Origin: Ramlibacter paludis
GTDB lineage: Bacteria; Pseudomonadota; Gammaproteobacteria; Burkholderiales; Burkholderiaceae_C
NCBI RefSeq assembly: GCF_022012305.1
Contig: NZ_JAKLTM010000005.1
Location: forward strand, 463,096-527,095
DNA: 64,000 nucleotides
Direction: 5' to 3'
The notes under the pieces were generated by a model that searched no databases, was not told where the DNA came from, and worked only from the letters and a program-made list of their open reading frames with translations. The position numbers and the translations under genes are program-made. Every line of letters starts with the position of its first letter. Position 1 is the first letter of the stretch. Shown piece after piece: positions 1-8,097 of this stretch.

Positions 1-76
1 GCGCGCCCACCGCCACACCGGCCAGCAGCGCTGCTGCGGCAAGTCGGCGGAAACGGGAGGACGACGTCGATTTCAT
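1..76 (-). CDS. N-terminus of a secreted protein, probably the pilus usher (partial)
   Basis: The reading frame starts with ATG at 76 and runs off the left edge, so only 25 residues are visible. They form a signal peptide start: a basic stretch (KSTSSSRFRR) followed by an Ala/Leu/Val-rich hydrophobic segment. It lies 56 nt downstream of the periplasmic chaperone on the same strand. In SCPU pilus operons the gene after the chaperone is normally the outer-membrane usher, and that is the only basis for the name. The signal peptide is seen in the sequence; the usher identity is inferred from position. Confidence 0.55.
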   Translation of the reverse strand, partial: MKSTSSSRFRRLAAAALLAGVAVGA

Positions 77-132
77 GCAAAGGACGGACACGGGGCAGCC
101 TCGGCGCCCCTTCCTGCGAACTGGGGAACGGA

Positions 133-888
133 TCAGGGAACGGTGACGTTGAAGACCTGGGTCTTCCCATCGTCGAAGCCGACCTCGATCTGGGCGGAGC
201 CGGCGGCAAGCGCTTGCTGCCGTTGCAGGGAAATGGTCTTGCGCGCGCCCGGCAGGATGTAGACCCCGCCTTCCATCTTGCCGACGATCTGGTTCGATTG
301 CCGCAACTCCATGGCCCGCACCTGCGCATAGGCCTTGCCCGTGTTGGCGCAGGAGACCTGGAACTCCGCGCCGGTCGACGGCTGGCACGTGATTTCGCGG
401 GCGGCCGCCGGCGGCGTGATGAAGACTGGCAGCGACAGGGCCAGGGCGATCGGGATCTGCAGCGTCTGGTCTTTCGGCGGGGTCGCTTCCGGCACCTCGC
501 GAATCAGCAGGCGGTAGGTCAGTTGCTGGGAGGCGTCGGCCGGTGCGAGCCGCGCGAGCCGCACAACCTGGTGGCCCTTGGGCGCGAGCTTCAGGATGGG
601 CGGCGAAAGAATCAGGTCTTCCGACGGAAGCTGTTCGTCGGTGCCGTCCGGCTTCTGCCGCCACGTGCTCACCTCCGCCTGCAACACCATGGGGGAATCC
701 CCCTCGTTGGTGACGGTGATGGCGACCGCACGGTCGCGTGGCGTCATGTAGATACGGACCGGCACCACGGAGAAGACGCCGGCGTGCGCCGTCGACGCCA
801 GCACCGCGGAAACGATCGCCCCCAGCACGAAGGCTTTGCTGCTCCTGCGGGTCCGGAAGGCCGTGGGAAGAAGAGGGAGGGCGTTCAT
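133..888 (-). CDS. Periplasmic pilus assembly chaperone (PapD/FimC-like)
   Basis: This 251-residue protein has a signal peptide ending near AHA (about residue 36). Two immunoglobulin-like domains follow. The first keeps the chaperone pattern with a PVRIYM strand, a conserved Arg and an alternating hydrophobic G1 strand (TYRLLIREVP). The second (about residues 150-250) ends in VFNVTVP. Such chaperones bind pilus subunits in the periplasm by donor-strand complementation and deliver them to the usher. It sits third in the operon SCPU subunit, small secreted protein, chaperone, usher. The family call is firm; substrate specificity for the SCPU protein upstream is inferred from linkage. Confidence 0.9.
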   Translation of the reverse strand: MNALPLLPTAFRTRRSSKAFVLGAIVSAVLASTAHAGVFSVVPVRIYMTPRDRAVAITVTNEGDSPMVLQAEVSTWRQKPDGTDEQLPSEDLILSPPILKLAPKGHQVVRLARLAPADASQQLTYRLLIREVPEATPPKDQTLQIPIALALSLPVFITPPAAAREITCQPSTGAEFQVSCANTGKAYAQVRAMELRQSNQIVGKMEGGVYILPGARKTISLQRQQALAAGSAQIEVGFDDGKTQVFNVTVP

Positions 889-916
889 TCGCGCAGCTTA
901 GCAGTGGATGGCCAGG

Positions 917-1327
917 CTAGAAACTGACAAGCATCTCGAGCGGCCCGTCGCTTCCATTCACGTTGTAGATACGCAAAGCCGTGATGGTCCCGCCGCCGAC
1001 GTAGGCATCGCCAGGGGTGAGGAGGCTGCCGCCGAAGTTCGCCGCCATGGGGAGACGGTAGCGGTAGGCGCTGCCGTGCGTGCCGGTGAACTGCTTTCCG
1101 GCCGCCGGCTCGATGTCGACGAACTGTCCCGTGCTGCACACCACCCGGACTTCCGCCTGGGTGTGCTCGCTCAGCGAAAGGCTGATGCAACGCTGGTCCT
1201 GCGGGCCGTTGAGGGTGATCGATACCCGCAAGGGCGCGCTTTCGCCCAGCGCCAGGGCGTTGCCTGCCACCATGAAGCCAAGCGACACCCATAGCGCATC
1301 CAGCAGCCGGTGCCGGCTGGCGGCCAT
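917..1327 (-). CDS. Small secreted protein of the SCPU pilus operon
   Basis: The protein has 136 residues with a signal-like N-terminus (hydrophobic LWVSLGFMVAGNALA, cleavage near residue 27) and a mature part of about 108 residues predicted to be beta-rich, with two cysteines (in QRCISL and VVCSTG). It lies between the SCPU subunit (13 nt upstream) and the chaperone (28 nt downstream). I do not recognise a named domain. Size, secretion signal, cysteine pair and position suggest a second pilus subunit or tip protein, but that is inference. No strong ribosome binding site precedes the ATG, so translation may be coupled to the gene before it. Confidence 0.65.
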   Translation of the reverse strand: MAASRHRLLDALWVSLGFMVAGNALALGESAPLRVSITLNGPQDQRCISLSLSEHTQAEVRVVCSTGQFVDIEPAAGKQFTGTHGSAYRYRLPMAANFGGSLLTPGDAYVGGGTITALRIYNVNGSDGPLEMLVSF

Positions 1328-1340
1328 AGGGAATGTCCGA

Positions 1341-1868
1341 TCAGTAGGTGATGGTCAGCGTGTGGGCGCCGCTGGCGCTGGTGGCCGTGCAGGCGGTGCC
1401 GACGGCGGAGCCGGTGTTGGCGCCGCTCGTGGCCGCGACCTGCGTGCCGGCGGTGCCGGAGTTGTCGACGGCGCAATTGCCGCCTTGACCGCCGGCCACG
1501 GTGCCGCGCACCGCCCAGCTCTGGGTGCCGCCGTTACCGGTGCCGCCGGTGGCGGCGGCTGCGCCAAGACGCGTCTCGAGCGCGTAGGTCAGGCCGGCGA
1601 GCGTGCCACCGGAGCCGGCAGTGCCGCCGAAGGACAGCGAATACGGCAGGGTGTTGGTGCAACGCAGCGAGAACGCCATGTCGTTGACACTGTCGGTGGT
1701 CTGGAAGGAGACGTAGTGCAGTGCCAGGGCGCTCGGGGCGGTGACGAACTCGCACTTCGGGTAGAGGTTCACGGTCACGTCGAATGCACCGGATGCGGTC
1801 AGCGCATGCGACGGCATGGAGATGAGTGCTGCAAGGCCGAGCAGCGCGGGGAGAATCAGCTTTTTCAT
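1341..1868 (-). CDS. Spore coat U (SCPU) domain pilus subunit
   Basis: The product has 175 residues with a clear signal peptide (MKKLILPALLGLAALISMPSHA) and a mature beta-sandwich typical of the SCPU family. It carries four cysteines (KCEF, LRCTN, GNCAVD, GTACTA), Gly/Thr/Ala-rich loops and a C-terminal beta strand ending THTLTITY-like (HTLTITY). I chose ATG 1868 over an upstream in-frame ATG because GGAGC lies just before it and the signal peptide starts there. SCPU proteins are secreted by a chaperone-usher route and build surface fibres for adhesion or biofilm. It is the first gene of the leftward operon, so its promoter should lie between 1869 and 2088. Confidence 0.85.
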   Translation of the reverse strand: MKKLILPALLGLAALISMPSHALTASGAFDVTVNLYPKCEFVTAPSALALHYVSFQTTDSVNDMAFSLRCTNTLPYSLSFGGTAGSGGTLAGLTYALETRLGAAAATGGTGNGGTQSWAVRGTVAGGQGGNCAVDNSGTAGTQVAATSGANTGSAVGTACTATSASGAHTLTITY

Positions 1869-2166
1869 GGTCGTGGCTCCTTGTAGGGGCAACCCTCTGC
1901 CGGGTTAGGTGGAATTCTTACTTGCGGCGAACTTTAGATGAGCGAGTAACGGAATGCAATGAAAAACTCCCTGCCAAATCAATGGGTTAGCCATGAATTG
2001 GGCAAAAACAACAAATCGGTCACAGCCGAGCAGATGTAACTAGTTGATTCACAAAGCGGCCGGTATTTCCGCCCCGACGAACGGACTGCTTGCCTTTGGC
2101 CTAATGACGGCCTAAGAGACTTTTCTTAAGCTCGGTGGGCCGAAGCCGCCCCCTGGAGATGCCCGA
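1869..2166. other. Intergenic region between SCPU operon and two-component system
   Basis: This 298-bp gap is clearly more AT-rich than its surroundings, especially 1917-2060. It must hold the divergent promoters of the leftward SCPU operon and the rightward response regulator gene. I see no open reading frame or terminator. The only motif I can support is the phased repeat at 2089-2116, listed separately. Confidence 0.5.
2089..2116 (+). promoter_or_regulatory. Phased half-sites, possible response-regulator box
   Basis: Three hexamers lie at exact 11-bp steps: CTTGCC at 2089, CCTAAT at 2100 and CCTAAG at 2111, with a further CTTAAG out of phase at 2125. PmrA/QseB-type OmpR regulators bind direct repeats of the form (C/T)TTAAG-N5-(C/T)TTAAG. 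The array lies 50-80 nt upstream of the regulator's own start codon, consistent with autoregulation. The match here is imperfect; the better copy is at 4995-5033. Confidence 0.4.
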
Positions 2167-2859
2167 ATGCGAGTCCTGCTGGTCGAAGACGACGAAATGA
2201 TCGGCCCCGCGCTGCGTGAAGCGCTGGGGGCGCAAGGCTGGTCCGTCGACTGGGTCAAGGACGGCCTGCTGGCGCAAAGCGCCCTGGCCGATGGCGACTA
2301 CGCCTGCGTGCTGCTGGACCTGGGCCTGCCCAAGGTCGATGGCGTCGAGGTGCTGCGCAAGGCGCGCGCCGGCGGCGACCGCACGCCGGTGCTGGTGCTC
2401 ACCGCACGCGACGGCCTGGACGACCGCGTGGCCGGCCTCGATCTCGGCGCCGACGATTACCTGCTGAAGCCCTACGAGATGCGCGAGCTGCTGGCGCGCA
2501 TGCGCGCGGTGATTCGGCGTCGCGACGGCGCGGCGCACTCGGTGATCGGCACGCAGGGCGTGCAACTGGACCTGACCACGCGCGAGGTGGTGGTGCAAGG
2601 CGAACGCTCGCAACTGTCGGCGCGCGAATTCTCGCTGCTGCACGCGCTGCTGGAGCGGCCGGGCGCGATCCTCTCGCGCGAGCAGCTGGAAAACCGCATC
2701 TACGGCTGGGGCGAAGAGGTGAGCAGCAATGCGGTCGACGTCCTGATCCACGGCATGCGGCGCAAGCTGGGCGCCGAGACCATCCGCAACGTGCGCGGGC
2801 TCGGCTGGCGCGTGAGCGCCAATGCTTCGGGCGCTGCTTCCCCGGGAGCCGTGCAATGA
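2167..2859 (+). CDS. OmpR-family response regulator (QseB-like)
   Basis: The protein has 230 residues. A receiver domain (1-115) shows the acidic pocket EDD at 7-9, the phosphoacceptor Asp51 in LLDLGLP, the switch Thr in LTARD and the conserved Lys in LLKPYE. A winged-helix DNA-binding domain (about 125-220) contains the QseB/PmrA/TctD signatures YGWGEEVSSNAVDV and RNVRGLGWRV. Its stop overlaps the kinase start by 4 nt (ATGA), so the two are co-translated. Phased CTTAAG-like half-sites lie upstream of this gene and of the nearby hemerythrin gene, suggesting both are targets. The stimulus is unknown. Confidence 0.93.
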   Translation: MRVLLVEDDEMIGPALREALGAQGWSVDWVKDGLLAQSALADGDYACVLLDLGLPKVDGVEVLRKARAGGDRTPVLVLTARDGLDDRVAGLDLGADDYLLKPYEMRELLARMRAVIRRRDGAAHSVIGTQGVQLDLTTREVVVQGERSQLSAREFSLLHALLERPGAILSREQLENRIYGWGEEVSSNAVDVLIHGMRRKLGAETIRNVRGLGWRVSANASGAASPGAVQ

Positions 2860-4211
2860 AGTTCCACGTCTTTCCCAAGGGGCCGATGTGCTCCATCCGG
2901 CGCGCGCTGCTGCTGTGGCTGGTGCCGGTGTTCCTGGCGGTGGGCGCGACTGCCGCCGCGGTCTCGTACTACACCTATTGCGAGATGGTCAGCGGCTTCA
3001 TGGACGACCAGATGCAGCAGATCGGCAGCGCCGTCGCGGCGACCGACTCGGTGCGCACGACCCGCCAGAACGCCGAGCGCGTCTTCCATTGGGGCGGCTA
3101 CGTGGTGCAGACCTTCGGCCCCGACGGCCGCCTGCTCGCCAATTCCTATCCGGAGCTCTCCCTGCCGCTGCAATCGGGCTCGGGCTTCCGCGATCTCGAA
3201 CACGAAGGCCGTTCGTGGCGGGCCTATGTGCTGCCGGCCGACCATCCGGGTGGCCGCTCGGTGCAGGTGCTGCAAAGCGGCGCCTTCCGCACCACGCTGG
3301 CGGCGGAGCGGGCCGGCACCGCGGTGGCGCCCGTGCTGGTGCTGCTGCCGCTGTCGCTCATCATCCTGTGGGGCGTGGCGCGCGCCATGTCGTCTGCGCT
3401 GCAGGACATCGGCCGGCAGGCGGCCGAACTGGACGAGCACAACATCGCCGAACTGCCGCTGGCGCGCGTGCCCTCCGAAGTCGTGCCGCTGGTGAATTCC
3501 TTCAACAGCCTGCTGCGACGCCTGGGCGAAGCGTTCGCGACGCAGCGGCGCTTCGTGCAGGACGCCGCGCATGAACTGCGCACGCCGATCACGGCCATCG
3601 GCCTGCAGCTGGAAAACCTGCGTACCGACATGACCTGCGAAGCGGCACAAGGCCGCTACGTGCAGCTCGAACTGGGCGTGAAGCGCGCGCAGCGCCTGGT
3701 CGACCAGCTGCTGCGGCTGTCGCGCCAGGAAGCCGCCGGCGCGGACGGCCCGGCCATGGTGGACCTGCAGGCACAGCTGCGCGAGAGCATCAATACGCTG
3801 ATCACGCTGGCGGACCAGCGCCACATCGACCTGGGCCTGGTCGATGCGGGATCGCCCGCAGGCTCGCCCCCGACGCTGCGTTGCGCCCCCGGCGACCTGC
3901 GCAGCGTGCTGGACAACCTGATCGAGAACGCCTTGCGCTACACGCCCGAAGGCGGCGTGGTGGACGTGCGCCTGGTGCAGGACCAGGGCCGCGTGGCCCT
4001 CGAAGTGGTGGACACGGGCCCCGGCATTCCGCAGGAGATGCTGCCGCGCGTCTTCGACCGCTTCTTCCGCGTTCCCGGCAACGGCGTCAACGGCAGCGGC
4101 CTCGGCCTGGCGATCGCGCAGGCGGCGGCGCAGCGCTGCGGCCTGTCGCTCACCCTGCGCAACCGGCAGGACCGCAGCGGCCTGATCGCGCGGGTCGAAA
4201 GCGCGGCTTAG
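2856..4211 (+). CDS. Sensor histidine kinase (QseC-like)
   Basis: The kinase has 451 residues: a first membrane segment (about 17-40), a periplasmic domain of about 110 residues, a second membrane segment (about 155-175), a HAMP-like linker, and a HisKA dimerisation domain with the phospho-accepting His239 in AAHELRTPITA. The ATPase domain follows with N box (NLIENALRYTP), G1 (DTGPGIP) and G2 (GSGLGLAIAQ). It should phosphorylate the partner regulator encoded just upstream with a 4-nt overlap. Its 3' end overlaps the convergent hemerythrin gene by 4 nt. Nothing in the periplasmic domain identifies the ligand. Confidence 0.93.
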   Translation: MKFHVFPKGPMCSIRRALLLWLVPVFLAVGATAAAVSYYTYCEMVSGFMDDQMQQIGSAVAATDSVRTTRQNAERVFHWGGYVVQTFGPDGRLLANSYPELSLPLQSGSGFRDLEHEGRSWRAYVLPADHPGGRSVQVLQSGAFRTTLAAERAGTAVAPVLVLLPLSLIILWGVARAMSSALQDIGRQAAELDEHNIAELPLARVPSEVVPLVNSFNSLLRRLGEAFATQRRFVQDAAHELRTPITAIGLQLENLRTDMTCEAAQGRYVQLELGVKRAQRLVDQLLRLSRQEAAGADGPAMVDLQAQLRESINTLITLADQRHIDLGLVDAGSPAGSPPTLRCAPGDLRSVLDNLIENALRYTPEGGVVDVRLVQDQGRVALEVVDTGPGIPQEMLPRVFDRFFRVPGNGVNGSGLGLAIAQAAAQRCGLSLTLRNRQDRSGLIARVESAA

Positions 4212-4939
4212 GCCGCGAGGCCGGGGACGGCCGGCAACTGCAGCGCGCGCGCCAGCTTCGCCCATTCATTGGCTGCCAGGTGCGGCCGCACCGTATCCAG
4301 GATCGCCTGGAACGCAGGCGCTGGCGCCTTGGCCCGGATGTCGGCCAGCAGCCCGACGCGTTCGGCCGGATTCATGAAAGGCACCAGCCAGCGCGCGGTG
4401 ACCATCATCTCCTGCGGCGGGATCGAGGCGACCAGCGCGTCGTGGATGGCGACCAGTTCGGCATCGGTGTAGCGCGCCCACAGCACGGCGTTGTGCGCGG
4501 TCTCTTCCACGTGCATGTGCTGGAAGTTGTCGGCGACGAAGAGCGCCAGCTCGCGGTAGAGGCGGCTGGCCGCCGCCGGGCGGGCTTCGTCGGCGCAGCC
4601 CCGCAGCACCGCCACGGCGTCGGCCAGCTGCGCGATGTGCTTCACGTGCTCGTCGTGCTCGTGGCCGATCTGGGCGCTGGCGCCCGGCGCGCGCGCCTCG
4701 ATCGCCGCGTGCACGAATTCGTTCTCGTGCTGCAGGTGGCCGGCGCAGAACTGCAGCAGTTCCAGCACGCGCTCGGTGACCTGGGCGCGCTCGAGGCCGT
4801 CGTCGGCGTCCATGCGGCCGACGGCCAGCAGCGTGTCGGCCATCAGCGCGCGCAGCGCCTTGTGGATGCCCGAGTACATGTCGAAGCGGGGCGCCGCGGC
4901 GGCGGCGACGGAGGCGAGTTCCTTGGAATCGAGGTTCAT
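4208..4939 (-). CDS. Hemerythrin-domain protein
   Basis: The product has 243 residues. The N-terminal 150 form a four-helix hemerythrin-like bundle with the metal-ligand pattern of this family: HKAL near residue 26, HLQHENEFVH, a His-rich HEHDEHVKH, and HMHVEETAHN. Such proteins bind a di-iron centre and sense or carry oxygen, nitric oxide or iron. The C-terminal 90 residues are helical without a known motif. It is convergent with the QseBC-like system, and four 11-bp-phased half-sites lie about 56-94 nt upstream of its start, so control by that system is likely (inference). Confidence 0.8.
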   Translation of the reverse strand: MNLDSKELASVAAAAAPRFDMYSGIHKALRALMADTLLAVGRMDADDGLERAQVTERVLELLQFCAGHLQHENEFVHAAIEARAPGASAQIGHEHDEHVKHIAQLADAVAVLRGCADEARPAAASRLYRELALFVADNFQHMHVEETAHNAVLWARYTDAELVAIHDALVASIPPQEMMVTARWLVPFMNPAERVGLLADIRAKAPAPAFQAILDTVRPHLAANEWAKLARALQLPAVPGLAA

Positions 4940-4994
4940 GGTCTTCTTTCGTTTTGGGAGGAAAGAAGTCTAGGAACGCCGCCTCCTTCGCGTT

Positions 4995-5033
4995 CTGAAG
5001 AAACGCTTAAGAAAACCTTCCAGGAACCTTAAG
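4995..5033 (+). promoter_or_regulatory. Four 11-bp-phased CTTAAG-type half-sites upstream of the hemerythrin gene
   Basis: Hexamers CTGAAG (4995), CTTAAG (5006), CTTCCA (5017) and CTTAAG (5028) follow each other at exact 11-bp spacing with 5-nt gaps. This matches the direct-repeat binding mode of PmrA/QseB-type regulators. The last hexamer overlaps the stop codon of the GMC oxidoreductase gene, so the promoter it serves should be that of the leftward hemerythrin gene starting at 4939. Confidence 0.55.
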
Positions 5034-6678
5034 CAGCGACCGCTTCGCGCGGCGCGTGAACTGCTTCACGCGAGGAGCTGGCGCCGGCGCGCACCAGGTC
5101 CGCCGCCTTCTCGGCAATCATGATCACCGGCGCATTGGTGTTGCCGCCGACGATGCTGGGCATGATCGAAGCGTCGACTACGCGCAGTCCTTGGATGCCG
5201 TGCACGCGCAGCTGGTCGTCCACCACGTCCAGCGAGCCGCTGCCCATGCGGCAGGTGCCGACCGGGTGGTAGATGGTGTCGGCGTGGTTGCGGATGAATT
5301 CCGCGATCGCCTCGTCGCTGGTCGCCTGCGCGGACGCCGCGAGTTCGCGCCCGCGGTGGCCGGCCAGCGCCGGCTGCGCCAGGATCTCCCGCATCACGCG
5401 GAAGCCGCGCACCAGGCGGCGCAGGTCGTCGGGGTCGCCCAGGAAGTTGGGGTCGATGCGCGGCGCGGCCAGCGGATCCGCGCTGGCCAGCGTCAGGCTG
5501 CCGCGGCTCCTGGGGCGCAGCAGGCAGACGTGGCAGGAATAGCCGTGCCCGAACACCGTCTTGCGGCCGTGGTCCACCAGCTTGCCGATCACGAAGTGGA
5601 GCTGCAGGTCGGGCAAGGGCTCGGACGGGTCGCTCTTGATGAAGCCGCCGGCCTCGGCGAAGTTGGTGGTGAGCAGGCCGCTGCGTTGCTTGCGCCACTC
5701 GAAGATCGCCCGGATGGCGTTGACGATGCCGCGCGGCGACAGGCCGAACAGGTCCTGCAGGTGCGGGGCGTCCACCACCTGCACCACGTCGACGTGGTCG
5801 TGCAGGTTGCGGCCCACGCCGGGCAGGTCGTGCAGCACGGGAATGCCGTGTTCGCGCAGGTGCTCGGCCGGCCCGACGCCCGAGAGCATCAGCAGTTGCG
5901 GTGACAGCAGCGCGCCGGCGCTGAGCAGCACTTCGCGCTTCGCCCGCACCACCCTGGTTTCGGCGCCTTGCCGGTACTCGACGCCGACGGCGCGCTTGCC
6001 CTCGAACAGGATGCGCGTCGCGTGCGCGCCGGTCATGACCTGCAGGTTAGTCCTAGCGCGGTTCGGCGCGAGATAGGCCTTGGCGGCGCTGTAGCGCTCG
6101 CCGTTCTTGTGGGTCACCTGGTAGAGCCCCACGCCTTCCTGCTCGGCGCCGTTGAAGTCGCGGTTCTCGCGGTAGCCCGCCTGCTTGCCGGCTTCCACGA
6201 AGATCGGGCCGAAGCGGTGCGGGCTGCGCAGGTCCATCACGTTGAGCGGGCCGCCGGTTCCGTGCCAGGCGTCGCCGCCGCGTTCGTTGTGCTCGGCCTT
6301 GCGGAAGTAAGGCAGCACCTCGTTCCAGCTCCAGCCGGCGTTGCCTTCCGCGGCCCAGGCGTCGTAGTCGGCGTGGTGGCCGCGCGCGTAGATCATCGCG
6401 TTGACGGAGCTCGAGCCGCCCAGCACCTTGCCGCGCGGCTGGTAGCCACGGCGTCCGTTCAGCCCCGCTTGCGGCACGGTCTGGAAGGCCCAGTTGGCCT
6501 GGCCGTTCTTGGCCAGCAGGGCCAGGCCCGCGGGACAGTGGATGAGGACGCTGGTATCGGGCGGCCCGGCCTCGAGCAGCGTCACCCGCACGTCCGGGTC
6601 CTCCGACAGCCGCGCTGCCAGCACGCAGCCGGCGGAGCCGCCGCCCACGATGACGTAATCCACGTTGTTGTCGTCCAT
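5029..6678 (-). CDS. GMC-family FAD-dependent oxidoreductase (alcohol/choline dehydrogenase-like)
   Basis: The protein has 549 residues. The N-terminal FAD-binding Rossmann motif VIVGGGSAGCVLAARL is at about residues 9-24, followed by the GMC signature around GKVLGGSSSVNAMIYARGH and the second signature around LSAGALLSPQLLMLSGVGP. The C-terminal HPVGTCRMG and the NTNAPVIMIAEKAADL segment carry the catalytic region. I chose ATG 6678 because GAGGAG precedes it by 6 nt; an upstream ATG at 6714 lacks that. GMC enzymes oxidise primary alcohols or choline to aldehydes using FAD; the substrate cannot be read from sequence. No signal peptide is visible, so it is probably cytoplasmic. Confidence 0.9.
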   Translation of the reverse strand: MDDNNVDYVIVGGGSAGCVLAARLSEDPDVRVTLLEAGPPDTSVLIHCPAGLALLAKNGQANWAFQTVPQAGLNGRRGYQPRGKVLGGSSSVNAMIYARGHHADYDAWAAEGNAGWSWNEVLPYFRKAEHNERGGDAWHGTGGPLNVMDLRSPHRFGPIFVEAGKQAGYRENRDFNGAEQEGVGLYQVTHKNGERYSAAKAYLAPNRARTNLQVMTGAHATRILFEGKRAVGVEYRQGAETRVVRAKREVLLSAGALLSPQLLMLSGVGPAEHLREHGIPVLHDLPGVGRNLHDHVDVVQVVDAPHLQDLFGLSPRGIVNAIRAIFEWRKQRSGLLTTNFAEAGGFIKSDPSEPLPDLQLHFVIGKLVDHGRKTVFGHGYSCHVCLLRPRSRGSLTLASADPLAAPRIDPNFLGDPDDLRRLVRGFRVMREILAQPALAGHRGRELAASAQATSDEAIAEFIRNHADTIYHPVGTCRMGSGSLDVVDDQLRVHGIQGLRVVDASIMPSIVGGNTNAPVIMIAEKAADLVRAGASSSREAVHAPREAVAA

Positions 6679-6753
6679 GCCCGTCTCCTCGTCTGCTGGC
6701 GCCAGCATAGGCACAAAGCTTCCGCGCTTTCGGAGTCCTTGCTCTAATGCGGC

Positions 6754-7562
6754 ATGGACACCAACGCAGCGCCCGCGGAGGGCACCATCACCACGGAGCG
6801 GCGCGGGGCGCTGCTCCTGGTCGGCATCAACCGGCCGGCCAAGCGCAACGGCTTCACGCCGCGCATGTTCCGCGAACTGGGCGAAGCCTACACCTTGCTG
6901 GATGACGACCCGCAGCTGCGCGTCGGCGTGCTGCTGCCTTCGGCGCCCACTTCACCGCCGGCCTCGACCTGCCGTCCATTGCGCCCTTCATGAAGCGCGG
7001 CGAGCGCCTGGTGCCCGAGGGCATGGTGGAACCCCTCAACCTGGGCAGCCCGGGCTACCGCCGGCGCAGCAAGCCGGTGATCGCGGCGGTGCAAGGCATT
7101 ACCTACACCCTCGGCATCGAGCTGATGCTGGCCGCGGACATCGTCGTCGCGGCGGACGACTGCCGCTTCTCGCAGCTCGAAGTGAAGCGCGGAATCATGG
7201 CCACCGGTGGCGCCACCCTGCGGATGGCCGAACGCGCCGGCCTCGGCAACGCCTTGCTGCACCTGCTGACGGGCGACGAGTTCGGCAGCGCCGAGGCGTT
7301 GCGGCTGAACTTCGTGCAGAAGCTGGTGCCGGCTGGGACCCAGCTGGAGGAGGCCGTGCGGATCGCCGAGGCCGTCGCCGCGCAGGCGCCGCTGGCCGTG
7401 ATGGCCACGCGGCTCAACGCGCTGAAGGCGGTGGAGCAAGGACCGCTCGAAGCGATGCGCGAATTCGTCGCCGTCCAGCAGAAGCTCGCCGCGAGCGAGG
7501 ACTTCCAGGAGGGCGTGCAGTCCTTCGTCGAGAAGCGGGCCGGCCGTTTCCAGGGCCGGTAG
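6754..7562 (+). pseudogene. Enoyl-CoA hydratase/crotonase family gene interrupted by a frameshift
   Basis: Two frames together encode one crotonase of about 269 residues. The first frame (6754 to about 6937) gives the N-terminus with GINRPAKRNGF and LRVGVLL. After that the matching family sequence (FGAHFTAGLDLPSIAPFMK) is in another frame from 6939 and continues to 7562 with the oxyanion-hole and active-site regions (AVQGITYTLGIELMLAAD, QLEVKRGIMATGG). Loss of a single base near 6937 explains it; restoring one base would read VLLAFGAHFTAGLDL, typical of the family. The rest is intact, so this is either a very recent mutation or a sequencing error. A -10-like TCTAAT ends 5 nt before the ATG. 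Confidence 0.8.
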
Positions 7563-7590
7563 CAAATTCAATTGCACGCAATTGAATTTG
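7563..7590. promoter_or_regulatory. OhrR operator: 28-bp perfect inverted repeat
   Basis: Two perfect 13-nt arms (7563-7575 and 7578-7590, CAAATTCAATTGC and its complement) flank a 2-nt centre. The palindrome begins right after the crotonase stop codon and overlaps the predicted -35 and spacer of the ohrR promoter. AT-rich palindromes built on CAATTG are the known operator type of OhrR repressors, so autoregulation is expected. Confidence 0.85.
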
Positions 7591-7600
7591 GAGCTACAAT
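7572..7600 (+). promoter_or_regulatory. Promoter of ohrR
   Basis: TTGCAC (7572-7577) and TACAAT (7595-7600) are separated by 17 bp, a good sigma-70 arrangement inside the OhrR palindrome. The -10 box ends 7 nt before the ATG at 7608, so transcription should start at or within a base or two of the start codon, giving a leaderless mRNA. Confidence 0.75.
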
Positions 7601-7607
7601 TCATCCC

Positions 7608-8057
7608 ATGCCGTCGCGATCCCTGTCCCCCGAACAAGCGCTGCAGCTGGACAACCAGCTCTGCTTCGCGCTGTATTCGGCCTCGCTCGCGATGACCAAG
7701 CTCTACAAGCCGCTGCTCGAGGAACTGGGCCTCACCTATCCACAGTACCTCGTGATGCTGGTGCTGTGGGAGGGCGACGGCCTGATGGTGTCCGAGCTCG
7801 GCCAGCGCCTGTCGCTGGACTCCGGCACCTTGACGCCGCTGCTCAAGCGGCTGGAAACGGCCGGGCTGATCAGCCGCCTGCGCGACGTGCAGGACGAACG
7901 CCGCGTCCACATCCACCTCACGGCCGCCGGCCGCAAGCTCAAGGCCCGCGCCGCCAAGGTGCCCGCCTGCGTGCTGCAGGCGAGCCAGTGCTCCATTCCC
8001 GAACTGGTCCAGCTGACCCGGCAGGTGCGCGAACTGCGCGACCGCCTGGCGGCCTGA
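7608..8057 (+). CDS. ohrR: OhrR, organic-hydroperoxide-sensing MarR-family repressor
   Basis: The product has 149 residues with a winged-helix MarR fold: recognition region SELGQRLSLDSGTLTPLLKR (about 62-81) and wing DVQDERRVHIHLT. Cys19 in NQLCFALYS matches the redox-sensing cysteine of OhrR, and Cys121 and Cys128 near the C-terminus could form the intersubunit disulfide as in two-cysteine OhrR proteins. Oxidation by organic peroxides releases it from DNA. The palindrome at 7563-7590 is the probable operator. The ohr gene follows 40 nt downstream on the same strand, so both are probably controlled together. ATG 7608 is preferred over an upstream ATG that lies inside the operator. Confidence 0.92.
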   Translation: MPSRSLSPEQALQLDNQLCFALYSASLAMTKLYKPLLEELGLTYPQYLVMLVLWEGDGLMVSELGQRLSLDSGTLTPLLKRLETAGLISRLRDVQDERRVHIHLTAAGRKLKARAAKVPACVLQASQCSIPELVQLTRQVRELRDRLAA

Positions 8058-8097
8058 CCCGCATCTGCCTCCTCCCACCCACCGCAAGGAAGAAACC

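Noticed and set aside
2700..4265. A 521-codon open frame opposite the histidine kinase gene
   Set aside because: The plus strand has all kinase motifs; the antisense frame is Ala/Arg/Gln-rich with none.
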